Part shown: piece after piece, positions 45,190-52,172 of the stretch
How the letters are laid out: every line of letters starts with the position of its first letter
Numbering within the stretch: position 1 is the first letter of the stretch
DNA from: Qipengyuania seohaensis
GTDB taxonomy: Bacteria > Pseudomonadota > Alphaproteobacteria > Sphingomonadales > Sphingomonadaceae
Reading direction: 5' to 3'
DNA length: 64,000 nucleotides
Assembly: GCF_002795865.1 (NCBI RefSeq)
Contig: NZ_CP024920.1
Coordinates: 1,585,001 to 1,649,000, forward strand
The notes under the pieces: model-generated
Seen by the model: only the letters and a program-made list of their open reading frames with translations
What the model was told of the DNA's origin: nothing
Databases searched by the model: none
Program-made: the position numbers and the translations under genes

Positions 45190-47043
45190 ATGGAACAGAC
45201 ACTTGTCATAGCCTTGGTGGGCATTCTGGGTATCGGCGCGCAATGGATTGCGTGGCGGACCGGTTGGCCCGCCATCGTCCTCATGCTTGCTGCCGGTTTT
45301 CTGGCGGGGCCGGTGCTCGGCATCTTCGATCCCGAGCATGCTTTCGGCGAATTGCTTGAACCGATGGTGGCGATCGGGGTCGCACTGATCCTTTTCGAAG
45401 GCGGACTGAGCCTCGATTTCCGCGAGCTGCGTCATACCGGCAGCGCGGTCATGCGCCTCGCAACCGTTGGGGTCGCGATCGGTTGGCTCTTGGGCGCGCT
45501 AGCTGGCATCTACATCGCGGGTCTGGCTCCGGAAGTGGCGATCCTGTTCGGCGGGATCCTCGTGGTTACCGGCCCTACTGTGGTCATCCCGCTGCTCCGG
45601 CAGAGCTCGATCAAGTCGCGCCCCGCTTCGATCCTGAAGTGGGAGGCGATCGTGAACGATCCCACCGGCGCGCTGTGCGCCGTGATCGCCTACGAATATT
45701 TCCGCAAGATCGCCGAGCAGCCCAATGCGACACTTTTCGAGGTCGTGCCGCCCCTGATTATCGCCGCGATCATTGCCGGCCTGATCGGCTACATCGCCGC
45801 GCTGGCAATAGCCTGGGCGTTTCCGCGCGGCGCGGTTCCTGAATACCTAAAAGTGCCCGTCCTGCTGACCGCCGTGGTGGGCGTGTTCGTACTATCGAAC
45901 CTGATAGAGCATGAAGCCGGTCTTGTAGCCGTAACGGTCATGGGTGTAGCCCTGGCGAACATGAATGTGTCGAGCCTGCGCTCCATCCATCCGTTCAAGG
46001 AGAACATCGCGGTCCTGCTGGTCTCGGGCATCTTTATTTTGCTCTCGGCATCGCTCAGTATCGAGGACATTCGCTACATCAACTGGCCCATTGCCCTGTT
46101 CCTGCTTGCGCTGCTGTTCCTCGTCCGCCCCGCGACGATCCTGATCAGCCTGCTGGGCACGAACATCCCCTGGAACGAGCGCTTGTTTCTCGCTTGGATC
46201 GCCCCGCGCGGTATCGTCCTGGTCGCAATTTCCGGCTTGTTTGCGCTACGCCTGTCGGACCTCGGGTTCACCGATGGCAATTTGCTGATCGGCCTGAGCT
46301 TCGCGGTAGTCGTGGTTACCATCGTGGCCCATGGCTTCACCGTCGACTGGGTTGCCAAGTTGCTCAAGGTGAAGGGCGCGACCCGTCCTGGCATCCTGAT
46401 CGTCGGCAGCACGCCGTGGACCATCGCCCTGGCGGAACAGGTACAGGAGATGAAGGCTCCGGTCCTCATCGTGGACTCCAGCTGGCAACGCCTCGCCCTG
46501 GCCCGCCAGAAAGGCATACCTTTCTATCACGGCGAAATCCTCAACGAGGCGACCGAGCACAATCTGGAACTGGCGCCCTACCAGAACCTCGTCGCGGCGA
46601 CGGAGAACGAGGCTTACAACGCGCTCGTCTGCAATGAATTCGCGCATGAGATCGGACGCGACGCGGTATTCCAGCTGGGCGAGGCCGCGCAATCGGACAA
46701 CAAGCATTCTTTGCCCGAAAGCCTTCGCGGTCGTGCGCTGTTTGAGTCGGGCTTCGGGGTGGAGGACGTCTCGGAACGCCAGCGTCAGGGCTGGGTCTTC
46801 CGCAAAACGAAGCTGTCCGACGAATTCGACTTCGAGGATGCTCAAGAGCGTTTGCCCGATGCAGCCAACATGCTGCTGCTGATCCGCAGGGGCGGGATTA
46901 TTCGCTTCTTCACGCACGCATCGCGGCCCGAACCGCGCGCAGGCGACACGATCTTGAGTTACTTGCCGCCCCAACGCCGCACGGCCGAGGAAAATGCGGC
47001 CCGCAAGAAATCTGGACGTAAGCAGGGGATAGAACCGGCATGA
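45190..47043 (+). CDS. Cation:proton antiporter (CPA1/NhaP-type) with C-terminal NAD-binding-like domain
   Basis: 617 residues. About 390 N-terminal residues form 12 or so membrane helices of a Na+(K+)/H+ exchanger, with EGGLSLDFRELR, VTGPTVVIPLLRQS and WEAIVNDPTGALCAV (the Asp of the transport site). Residues about 398-530 look like a TrkA-N/RCK domain (GILIVGSTPWTIALAEQVQE), though the Gly pattern is altered from GxGxxG, so NAD binding may be lost. GAGGGGC precedes the ATG. Its stop overlaps an OmpA-type lipoprotein gene (ATGA). Role: pH or ion homeostasis. Confidence 0.9.
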   Translation: MEQTLVIALVGILGIGAQWIAWRTGWPAIVLMLAAGFLAGPVLGIFDPEHAFGELLEPMVAIGVALILFEGGLSLDFRELRHTGSAVMRLATVGVAIGWLLGALAGIYIAGLAPEVAILFGGILVVTGPTVVIPLLRQSSIKSRPASILKWEAIVNDPTGALCAVIAYEYFRKIAEQPNATLFEVVPPLIIAAIIAGLIGYIAALAIAWAFPRGAVPEYLKVPVLLTAVVGVFVLSNLIEHEAGLVAVTVMGVALANMNVSSLRSIHPFKENIAVLLVSGIFILLSASLSIEDIRYINWPIALFLLALLFLVRPATILISLLGTNIPWNERLFLAWIAPRGIVLVAISGLFALRLSDLGFTDGNLLIGLSFAVVVVTIVAHGFTVDWVAKLLKVKGATRPGILIVGSTPWTIALAEQVQEMKAPVLIVDSSWQRLALARQKGIPFYHGEILNEATEHNLELAPYQNLVAATENEAYNALVCNEFAHEIGRDAVFQLGEAAQSDNKHSLPESLRGRALFESGFGVEDVSERQRQGWVFRKTKLSDEFDFEDAQERLPDAANMLLLIRRGGIIRFFTHASRPEPRAGDTILSYLPPQRRTAEENAARKKSGRKQGIEPA

Positions 47044-47672
47044 CCCGGACGAGGACAAACTGGGCGGGAATGGCCTGCCTGACGATCGCGGCGATGGGGC
47101 TGCAGGCCTGCGGGCGCGAAGAAGCTCCTGATCCCGCACCGACCGAGAGCGATGGCCCGCGCTCCATCTTCGAGAAGGAAGGGACAGGCCCCGCCGGCGG
47201 GCCTCCCGCAGCCGTCCTGCCTCCGCTGGAAACGACGCTGGGCTTTCCCGACGGGACGAGCGAATTGACGGAGGCGGCCCGCGCGGAGCTGGCTACCATC
47301 CTCAAGTCCGCCCAGATGGGTGCGGGTGGTCGCATCGTCCTTGGCGGACATTCCGACAGCGATGGCAGTGATCAGGCGAACGAGACAGCGTCTCGCGAAC
47401 GCGCAGAAGCCGTGCGCGACTTCCTCATCGAAAACGGTGTCGACGAAGAGCGAATCGAGATCATCGCTTTCGGAGAACAGAATCCGGTCGAGCCTAATGC
47501 CCTCCCCGATGGCGCATCCAATGAAGAGGGACGCGCAGCGAACCGCAGGGTCGAGGTGACGATCGAAACCGCGATTATCGACACCGAAGAAACCCGCGCA
47601 CCCACCTTGATCGAATCGATCACGCAGGGTGATGAGGCGGGCGCCGAAGAAAGCAGCGCGAACAGCGAATGA
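47040..47672 (+). CDS. OmpA-family lipoprotein coupled to antiporter
   Basis: 210 residues. Lipobox LQAC (C24) after a short hydrophobic signal, a disordered acidic/Pro-rich linker to about 60, then an OmpA-type peptidoglycan-binding domain (ATILKSAQMGAGGRIVLGGHSDSDG, NETASRERAEAVRDFLIENG, NRRVEVTIE). The C-terminal 30 residues are acidic and unstructured. ATGA overlap with the antiporter gene suggests joint expression. tRNA-Gly starts 57 bases after its stop. Confidence 0.87.
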   Translation: MTRTRTNWAGMACLTIAAMGLQACGREEAPDPAPTESDGPRSIFEKEGTGPAGGPPAAVLPPLETTLGFPDGTSELTEAARAELATILKSAQMGAGGRIVLGGHSDSDGSDQANETASRERAEAVRDFLIENGVDEERIEIIAFGEQNPVEPNALPDGASNEEGRAANRRVEVTIETAIIDTEETRAPTLIESITQGDEAGAEESSANSE

Positions 47673-47676
47673 CCTG

Positions 47677-47705
47677 TTGACGCGGGGCCACTCCCGGTGG
47701 CATTT
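47677..47705 (+). promoter_or_regulatory. Candidate promoter of tRNA-Gly
   Basis: TTGACG (47677-47682), 17-base spacer, GCATTT (47700-47705), about 25 bases before the tRNA. The -10 is weak. The leader segment CCCGCCCA (47711-47718) is complementary to TGGGCGGG (47727-47734), which includes the tRNA 5' end. Confidence 0.4.
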
Positions 47706-47729
47706 GCGCACCCGCCCAAGCAGGTGTGG

Positions 47730-47803
47730 GCGGGTATAGCATAGTGGTAATGCTCCAGCCTTCCAAGCTGGCTAGAGGGGTTCGATTCCCCTTACCCGCT
47801 CCA
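47730..47803 (+). tRNA. tRNA-Gly (anticodon TCC)
   Basis: Acceptor stem GCGGGTA/TACCCGC, D-arm AGCATAGTGGTAATGC, anticodon stem CCAGC/GCTGG around CTTCCAA (anticodon TCC, reading GGA/GGG), T-loop GTTCGATT, discriminator T and encoded CCA. Lies between the OmpA-type lipoprotein gene and the convergent panC. Confidence 0.96.
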
Positions 47804-47831
47804 ACCTCTGCTCTGACGAGCGTATTTAGCG

Positions 47832-48683
47832 CTAGCCCACCGCCATATTGTCGATCAGCCGCGTGCCGCCGATACGCGCAGCCACGAACAGGCGTGCATT
47901 GCCATTGTCCTTTTGCAGGCGTTCCAGGCTGTCTGCATCGCGCACTTCGGCATAATCGACGCTGTCGAACCCGCTTACCTGGAGCACTTCGCGAAGATTG
48001 CCGAGCGGCCGTTCGGCTTCGCCGCCTTCGGACAGGACTGCAATCGCATCGCGCATCGCGCGGGGCAGGGCGGCGGCCTGTTTGCGCTGGTCCGGCGAAA
48101 GGTAAGCGTTCCGGCTGCTCATCGCGAGGCCGTCATCCTCGCGTACGATCGCAACCCCGCGAATCGCATCGACATGGGGCTGGGTCAGATCGAGATCGCG
48201 GGCCATGCGGCGGATGACGGCGAGTTGCTGCCAATCCTTCTCGCCGAAGAAGGCGATATCCGGCCGGACTTGGTTGAAGAGCTTGCATACGACTGTGGCG
48301 ACGCCGTCGAAATGACCGGGCCGGTCGCCGCCGCACAATCCTTCGCTGACGCCTGCAACAGAGATGTTGGTGGTATAGCCTGGCGGGTAAACCTCTTGCG
48401 GCAGCGGCGCCCACAACAGTGCCACGCCTTCCTTCTCAAGCAGCTCGGCATCGCGGGCCAGCTGGCGAGGGTAAGCGTCGAGATCCTCGCCCTCTCCGAA
48501 CTGGCGCGGGTTGACGAAAATCGATGCGACGACGTGATCGGCCGCGTTCCTGGCCTCGCGCATGAGGGTAAGATGCCCCTCGTGCAGCGCACCCATCGTC
48601 GGCACCAGGGCAATGGTCGCGCCATCGCCGCGCAGCGTTTCGACCGCCTTCCTCAACACTTCCAGTTCACGGGCCGTTTGCAC
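47832..48683 (-). CDS. panC: Pantothenate synthetase (pantoate-beta-alanine ligase)
   Basis: 283 residues, the classic length. ATP-dependent joining of pantoate and beta-alanine to pantothenate, the CoA precursor. Motifs: LVPTMGALHEGHLTLMREAR (HxGH nucleotide site), VASIFVNPRQFGEGEDLDAYPR, FGEKDWQQLAVIRRM and GLAMSSRNAYLSPDQR. GTG 48683 is chosen as start: AAGGGG lies 8 bases upstream and the length fits, whereas a TTG at 48710 adds nine residues. panB and panD are not nearby. Divergent from mipZ. Confidence 0.96.
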   Translation of the reverse strand: MQTARELEVLRKAVETLRGDGATIALVPTMGALHEGHLTLMREARNAADHVVASIFVNPRQFGEGEDLDAYPRQLARDAELLEKEGVALLWAPLPQEVYPPGYTTNISVAGVSEGLCGGDRPGHFDGVATVVCKLFNQVRPDIAFFGEKDWQQLAVIRRMARDLDLTQPHVDAIRGVAIVREDDGLAMSSRNAYLSPDQRKQAAALPRAMRDAIAVLSEGGEAERPLGNLREVLQVSGFDSVDYAEVRDADSLERLQKDNGNARLFVAARIGGTRLIDNMAVG

Positions 48684-48772
48684 CAGTCTATCCCCTTGGA
48701 TAAGGATCAATTCAGACGCCCTAGCGCCGAGCGCGGGTTTGCAGCAACAATTTGCGAGTATCTTTACTTACC

Positions 48773-49585
48773 GTGTCCCAGACCGCTCCCCACTGGATTA
48801 CCTTCGCCAATGAAAAAGGCGGAACCGGCAAGTCGACCACGGCTGTCCATGTCGCAGTCGCCCTGGCGTTTCGCGGAGCGGACGTGGTCGCCTTCGATCT
48901 CGACCATCGCCAGCGCACCATGTGCCGCTATTTCGAGAATCGGGCCGACACGGCGCAGCGCCGGGGGATCGAACTTCCCACGGTACGCTGCCACACGATC
49001 GAGGATCTCGGGCCGGAAGAGTTCGCCGCCTTCGTGGACGAGCAGAGCGCAGGTGCCGATTTCATCATCGTGGACACTCCCGGGCGCGACGATCCGCTTG
49101 CCCGGTTCGCCGCGACGCAGGCGGACACTCTCGTGACGCCAATGAACGACAGTTTCGTCGATTTCGACCTCATCGGCCAGGTCGAGGGGGAGACGTTCAA
49201 GGTCAAGAAGCTCTCTTTCTATGCAGAACTCATCTGGGAAGCACGGATCAAACGCGGTCGTCAGCAGATCGACCAGCAGCGCGCTCAGATGGACTGGGTC
49301 GTCGTGCGCAACCGTACCGGCCACACCGAGGCGCGTAACATGGCCCGTATCGAGCAGGCTCTGGCGGAAATGTCCAAGCGCGTCGGCTTCCGCACTGCGA
49401 AAGGCCTTTCGGAACGCGTGATCTACCGCGAGCTTTTTCCATCCGGCCTCACCCTTCTCGACAAGGGGCATCTGGGTGATCTGGGCACCAGCCACCTGGT
49501 CGCCCGGCAGGAGCTGCGCGGTCTCGTCGCTGCGCTGCGATTGCCGGGAAGCGCGTTTCCGCCTGTCGAGGAGGCAGCCGAATGA
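48773..49585 (+). CDS. mipZ: Division-plane positioning ATPase MipZ
   Basis: 270 residues, ParA/MinD-type P-loop ATPase. In Caulobacter MipZ forms a gradient from the ParB-bound poles and inhibits FtsZ assembly, placing the division site at midcell; the same role here is inferred. Deviant Walker A KGGTGKST at about 15-22 (ITFANEKGGTGKSTTAVH), DLDHRQRTMCRYFENR, IIVDTPGRDDPLAR (Walker B) and the MipZ-typical PMNDSFVDFDLIG, WVVVRNR and FRTAKGLSERVIYRELFP. GTG 48773 start; TTG 48752 is less likely. Overlaps the J-domain gene (ATGA). Confidence 0.95.
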   Translation: MSQTAPHWITFANEKGGTGKSTTAVHVAVALAFRGADVVAFDLDHRQRTMCRYFENRADTAQRRGIELPTVRCHTIEDLGPEEFAAFVDEQSAGADFIIVDTPGRDDPLARFAATQADTLVTPMNDSFVDFDLIGQVEGETFKVKKLSFYAELIWEARIKRGRQQIDQQRAQMDWVVVRNRTGHTEARNMARIEQALAEMSKRVGFRTAKGLSERVIYRELFPSGLTLLDKGHLGDLGTSHLVARQELRGLVAALRLPGSAFPPVEEAAE

Positions 49586-49884
49586 TCCGATTCCTCATTA
49601 TTGCCGCGCTGATCTCCGTCCTGTGTCGCTGGGCACTGGGGAAGTGGCCGTGGGATTACTTGCGAGCCACACCGACGCGCGAGCAAGCGTTATTCAGGGC
49701 GCGCAGGCTGCTTAATGTTTCGGCACGCGCGGATCATCGCGAAATTCGCGAGGCGCATCGCCGGATGGCCAGCATGCTCCATCCGGACAAGGGCGGCGAC
49801 AAGACGCAGATGCAGGAACTGAACGCCGCGCGCGACCTGTTGATCAACGAATTACCTTACGAATCTCCGGAGCCTCCCCGATGA
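49582..49884 (+). CDS. Small membrane-anchored J-domain protein
   Basis: 100 residues. An N-terminal hydrophobic segment (IRFLIIAALISVLCRWALG) anchors it; residues 38-92 form a short J-domain with HPDKGG (HPD 67-69), similar in size to the Tim14/Pam18 class. It would recruit DnaK to the inner membrane. Overlaps mipZ upstream and the phosphohexomutase downstream, each by 4 bases, so the three are translationally coupled. No Gly/Phe or C-terminal chaperone domain. Confidence 0.87.
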   Translation: MIRFLIIAALISVLCRWALGKWPWDYLRATPTREQALFRARRLLNVSARADHREIREAHRRMASMLHPDKGGDKTQMQELNAARDLLINELPYESPEPPR

Positions 49885-51284
49885 GCCATACCTTCGATCC
49901 TACCATCCTTCGCGAATACGATATCCGCGGGGTTATCGGCGAAACGCTGGGAGCGGACGATGCGCGGGCGATCGGTCGCACGTTCGGTTCGATGCTGCGT
50001 GAGTCCGGTGGCAAGCGTGTGGCGGTGGGCTATGACGGCCGGGTCAGTTCGCCGATGCTGGAACACGCCTTGGTCGAAGGTATCAACGCCGCCGGATGCG
50101 ATGCCGTGCGCGTGGGCCTCGGACCGACACCGATGTTATATTACGCGGAGGCAAGCGACCACGATATCGATGGCGGCATTCAGATAACCGGCAGCCACAA
50201 TCCCCCCAATTACAACGGCTTCAAGATGGTCTTTCAGGGCCGACCGTTTTTCGGGAAGGACATCCAGGAATTGGGTCGGCGTTCGGAGGCCGGTGAATGG
50301 AGCGATGGCGCGGGCAATGTCGAAGATCGCGATATCGTCGACGAATACGTTTCGCGCATGATTACCGCGCTCGACGGGATCGACGCCGAGGCGCTCGAGG
50401 GAATCCGCGTGGGGTGGGACGCCGGCAATGGCTCTGCCGGACCGGCTCTCGAAAAGCTGGTCGCGCGGCTGCCCGGAGAGCATCATCTTCTCTACACCGA
50501 TGTGGACGGCGAATTTCCCAATCATCATCCCGACCCTACTGTCGAGGAAAACCTTGCCGATTTGAAAAAGCTCGTCTCCGCAAAGTCCCTCGATTTCGGA
50601 GTGGCTTTCGATGGTGATGGCGACCGGATCGGGGCGATCGACGGCGTAGGCCGCGTGATCTGGGGCGATCAGCTGCTGATGATCTATGCCGAAGACCTCC
50701 TCGCAACCATGTCTGGCGCCACGATTATCGCCGATGTGAAGGCCAGTACCGCGCTATTCGACCATGTGGAGAAGTGCGGCGGCCAACCGCTGATGTGGAA
50801 GACGGGCCACTCGCTGATAAAGTCCAAAATGAAGGAAACGGGCTCCCCCCTGGCCGGGGAAATGAGCGGACACGTTTTCTTCGCCGACGAATACTACGGG
50901 TTCGACGACGCGCTTTATGCTGGCGTGCGTTTGCTGGCCGCATCTGCGCGCCTGGGCAGGTCTGTGACCGAATTGCGCAGCGCCATGCCCAACATGATCA
51001 ACACGCCCGAAATGCGGTTCCAGGTCGACGAGAGCCGCAAGTTTGCGGCGATCGAAGAAGTTAAGGACCGCCTCGCTAATAGCGATGCACAAGTGAACGG
51101 GACCGATGGTGTTCGGGTGAATACGGATGACGGCTGGTGGCTCCTGCGCGCATCGAACACGCAGGACGTGCTCGTCGCGCGGGCAGAGAGCGATACCCAG
51201 GAGGGGCTCGCTCGGCTCATGGACCAGATCGACGAGCAACTGCGCCTGTCCGGTCTCAAACGCGGCGAAAGCGTCGGGCACTGA
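49881..51284 (+). CDS. Phosphomannomutase/phosphoglucomutase
   Basis: 467-residue alpha-D-phosphohexomutase of the AlgC/ManB/PGM type, making mannose-1-P or glucose-1-P for exopolysaccharide and LPS precursors. Catalytic phosphoserine S105 in ITGSHNPPNYNGFKM, metal-binding loop D244-G-D-G-D248 (FDGDGDRIGAID), sugar loop GEMSGHVFF and a phosphate-binding C-terminal block (RASNTQDVLVARAES). It starts with FDPTILREYDIRGVIGETL, typical of this subgroup. Coupled to the J-domain gene (ATGA). Dual Man/Glc use is family knowledge. Confidence 0.93.
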   Translation: MSHTFDPTILREYDIRGVIGETLGADDARAIGRTFGSMLRESGGKRVAVGYDGRVSSPMLEHALVEGINAAGCDAVRVGLGPTPMLYYAEASDHDIDGGIQITGSHNPPNYNGFKMVFQGRPFFGKDIQELGRRSEAGEWSDGAGNVEDRDIVDEYVSRMITALDGIDAEALEGIRVGWDAGNGSAGPALEKLVARLPGEHHLLYTDVDGEFPNHHPDPTVEENLADLKKLVSAKSLDFGVAFDGDGDRIGAIDGVGRVIWGDQLLMIYAEDLLATMSGATIIADVKASTALFDHVEKCGGQPLMWKTGHSLIKSKMKETGSPLAGEMSGHVFFADEYYGFDDALYAGVRLLAASARLGRSVTELRSAMPNMINTPEMRFQVDESRKFAAIEEVKDRLANSDAQVNGTDGVRVNTDDGWWLLRASNTQDVLVARAESDTQEGLARLMDQIDEQLRLSGLKRGESVGH

Positions 51285-51307
51285 CTTCCCTGAGGGAGGG
51301 TAAGAAA

Positions 51308-52126
51308 ATGAAGAACTGGATCATGGCGCTTGGCGCGCCGCTCGTATTGTTCGCGCAGCCCTTGCTGGCGCAGGATGCGGACGCGAATACCGCTGCCGAG
51401 GAGGCCGAGGTCATGGCCGCCCTGACCGAGGCTTTCGCGGTGGAGCCGCTCACGACTGAGCAGGAAGCGCGCCTCCCGCTTGCGCGGAAGGTCATCGACA
51501 AGATGATGCCCGAAGGTTCGATGCAGAAAGTGATCGACTCGACATTCGGCGGGATGCTCGGCCCATTCATGGACCTCGCTGCCGAAGCGGGGCCCAACCT
51601 GTCCCAAACCATCGGCTACGACGAGTCCGAGCTGGAGGTGACCGAGGAGCAGGCCAAGGAAATCGCCGCGCTCGTCGATCCGAACTGGCAGGAGCGCAAA
51701 CGCCGCGAAATGGCGTACATCCAGGAGGCCATGGGCGAAGTCATGGCAGCGATGGAACCTGCTATGCGCAAGGGCATGAGCGAGGCCTATGCCGTCGCAT
51801 TCACCGCGACCGAACTCACGGATCTCGATGCGTTCTTCACGACGCCTTCGGGATCGACCTTTGCCGCGAAGTCATTCGAACTGGCCAACGATCCGAGGAT
51901 CATGAGCGCGGCGATGAGCAGCATGCCGCTGATGATGGAACAGTTCGCCACCATGGAAGAGAAGATGAAGACCGCATTGGCCGACCTGCCGGAACGCCGC
52001 ACCTACGCGACGCTTTCCGCAGACCAGAAGGCGCGCTTGCTTGCACTCACCGGGCTGAGCGAGGAAGAGCTCGAAATCGGCATGCAGGTCGCGGCGGAAT
52101 CCGCTGCCGAAGAGGCGCCTTTCTGA
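51308..52126 (+). CDS. Secreted DUF2059 domain protein
   Basis: 272 residues. Signal peptide (WIMALGAPLVLFAQPLLAQ) then a helical protein with the DUF2059-like stretch AMEPAMRKGMSEAYAVAFTATELTDLDAFFTTPSGSTFAAKS in the middle; rich in Met and Glu. Probably periplasmic, function unknown. GAGGGAGG precedes ATG 51308 by about 8 bases. It lies 23 bases after the phosphohexomutase and 46 before the helicase gene, likely in the same transcript. Confidence 0.87.
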   Translation: MKNWIMALGAPLVLFAQPLLAQDADANTAAEEAEVMAALTEAFAVEPLTTEQEARLPLARKVIDKMMPEGSMQKVIDSTFGGMLGPFMDLAAEAGPNLSQTIGYDESELEVTEEQAKEIAALVDPNWQERKRREMAYIQEAMGEVMAAMEPAMRKGMSEAYAVAFTATELTDLDAFFTTPSGSTFAAKSFELANDPRIMSAAMSSMPLMMEQFATMEEKMKTALADLPERRTYATLSADQKARLLALTGLSEEELEIGMQVAAESAAEEAPF

Positions 52127-52172
52127 CCGGGCCTGGCCGGGAACGACGGACCGCCCGGCGCGCTTTGATGAG

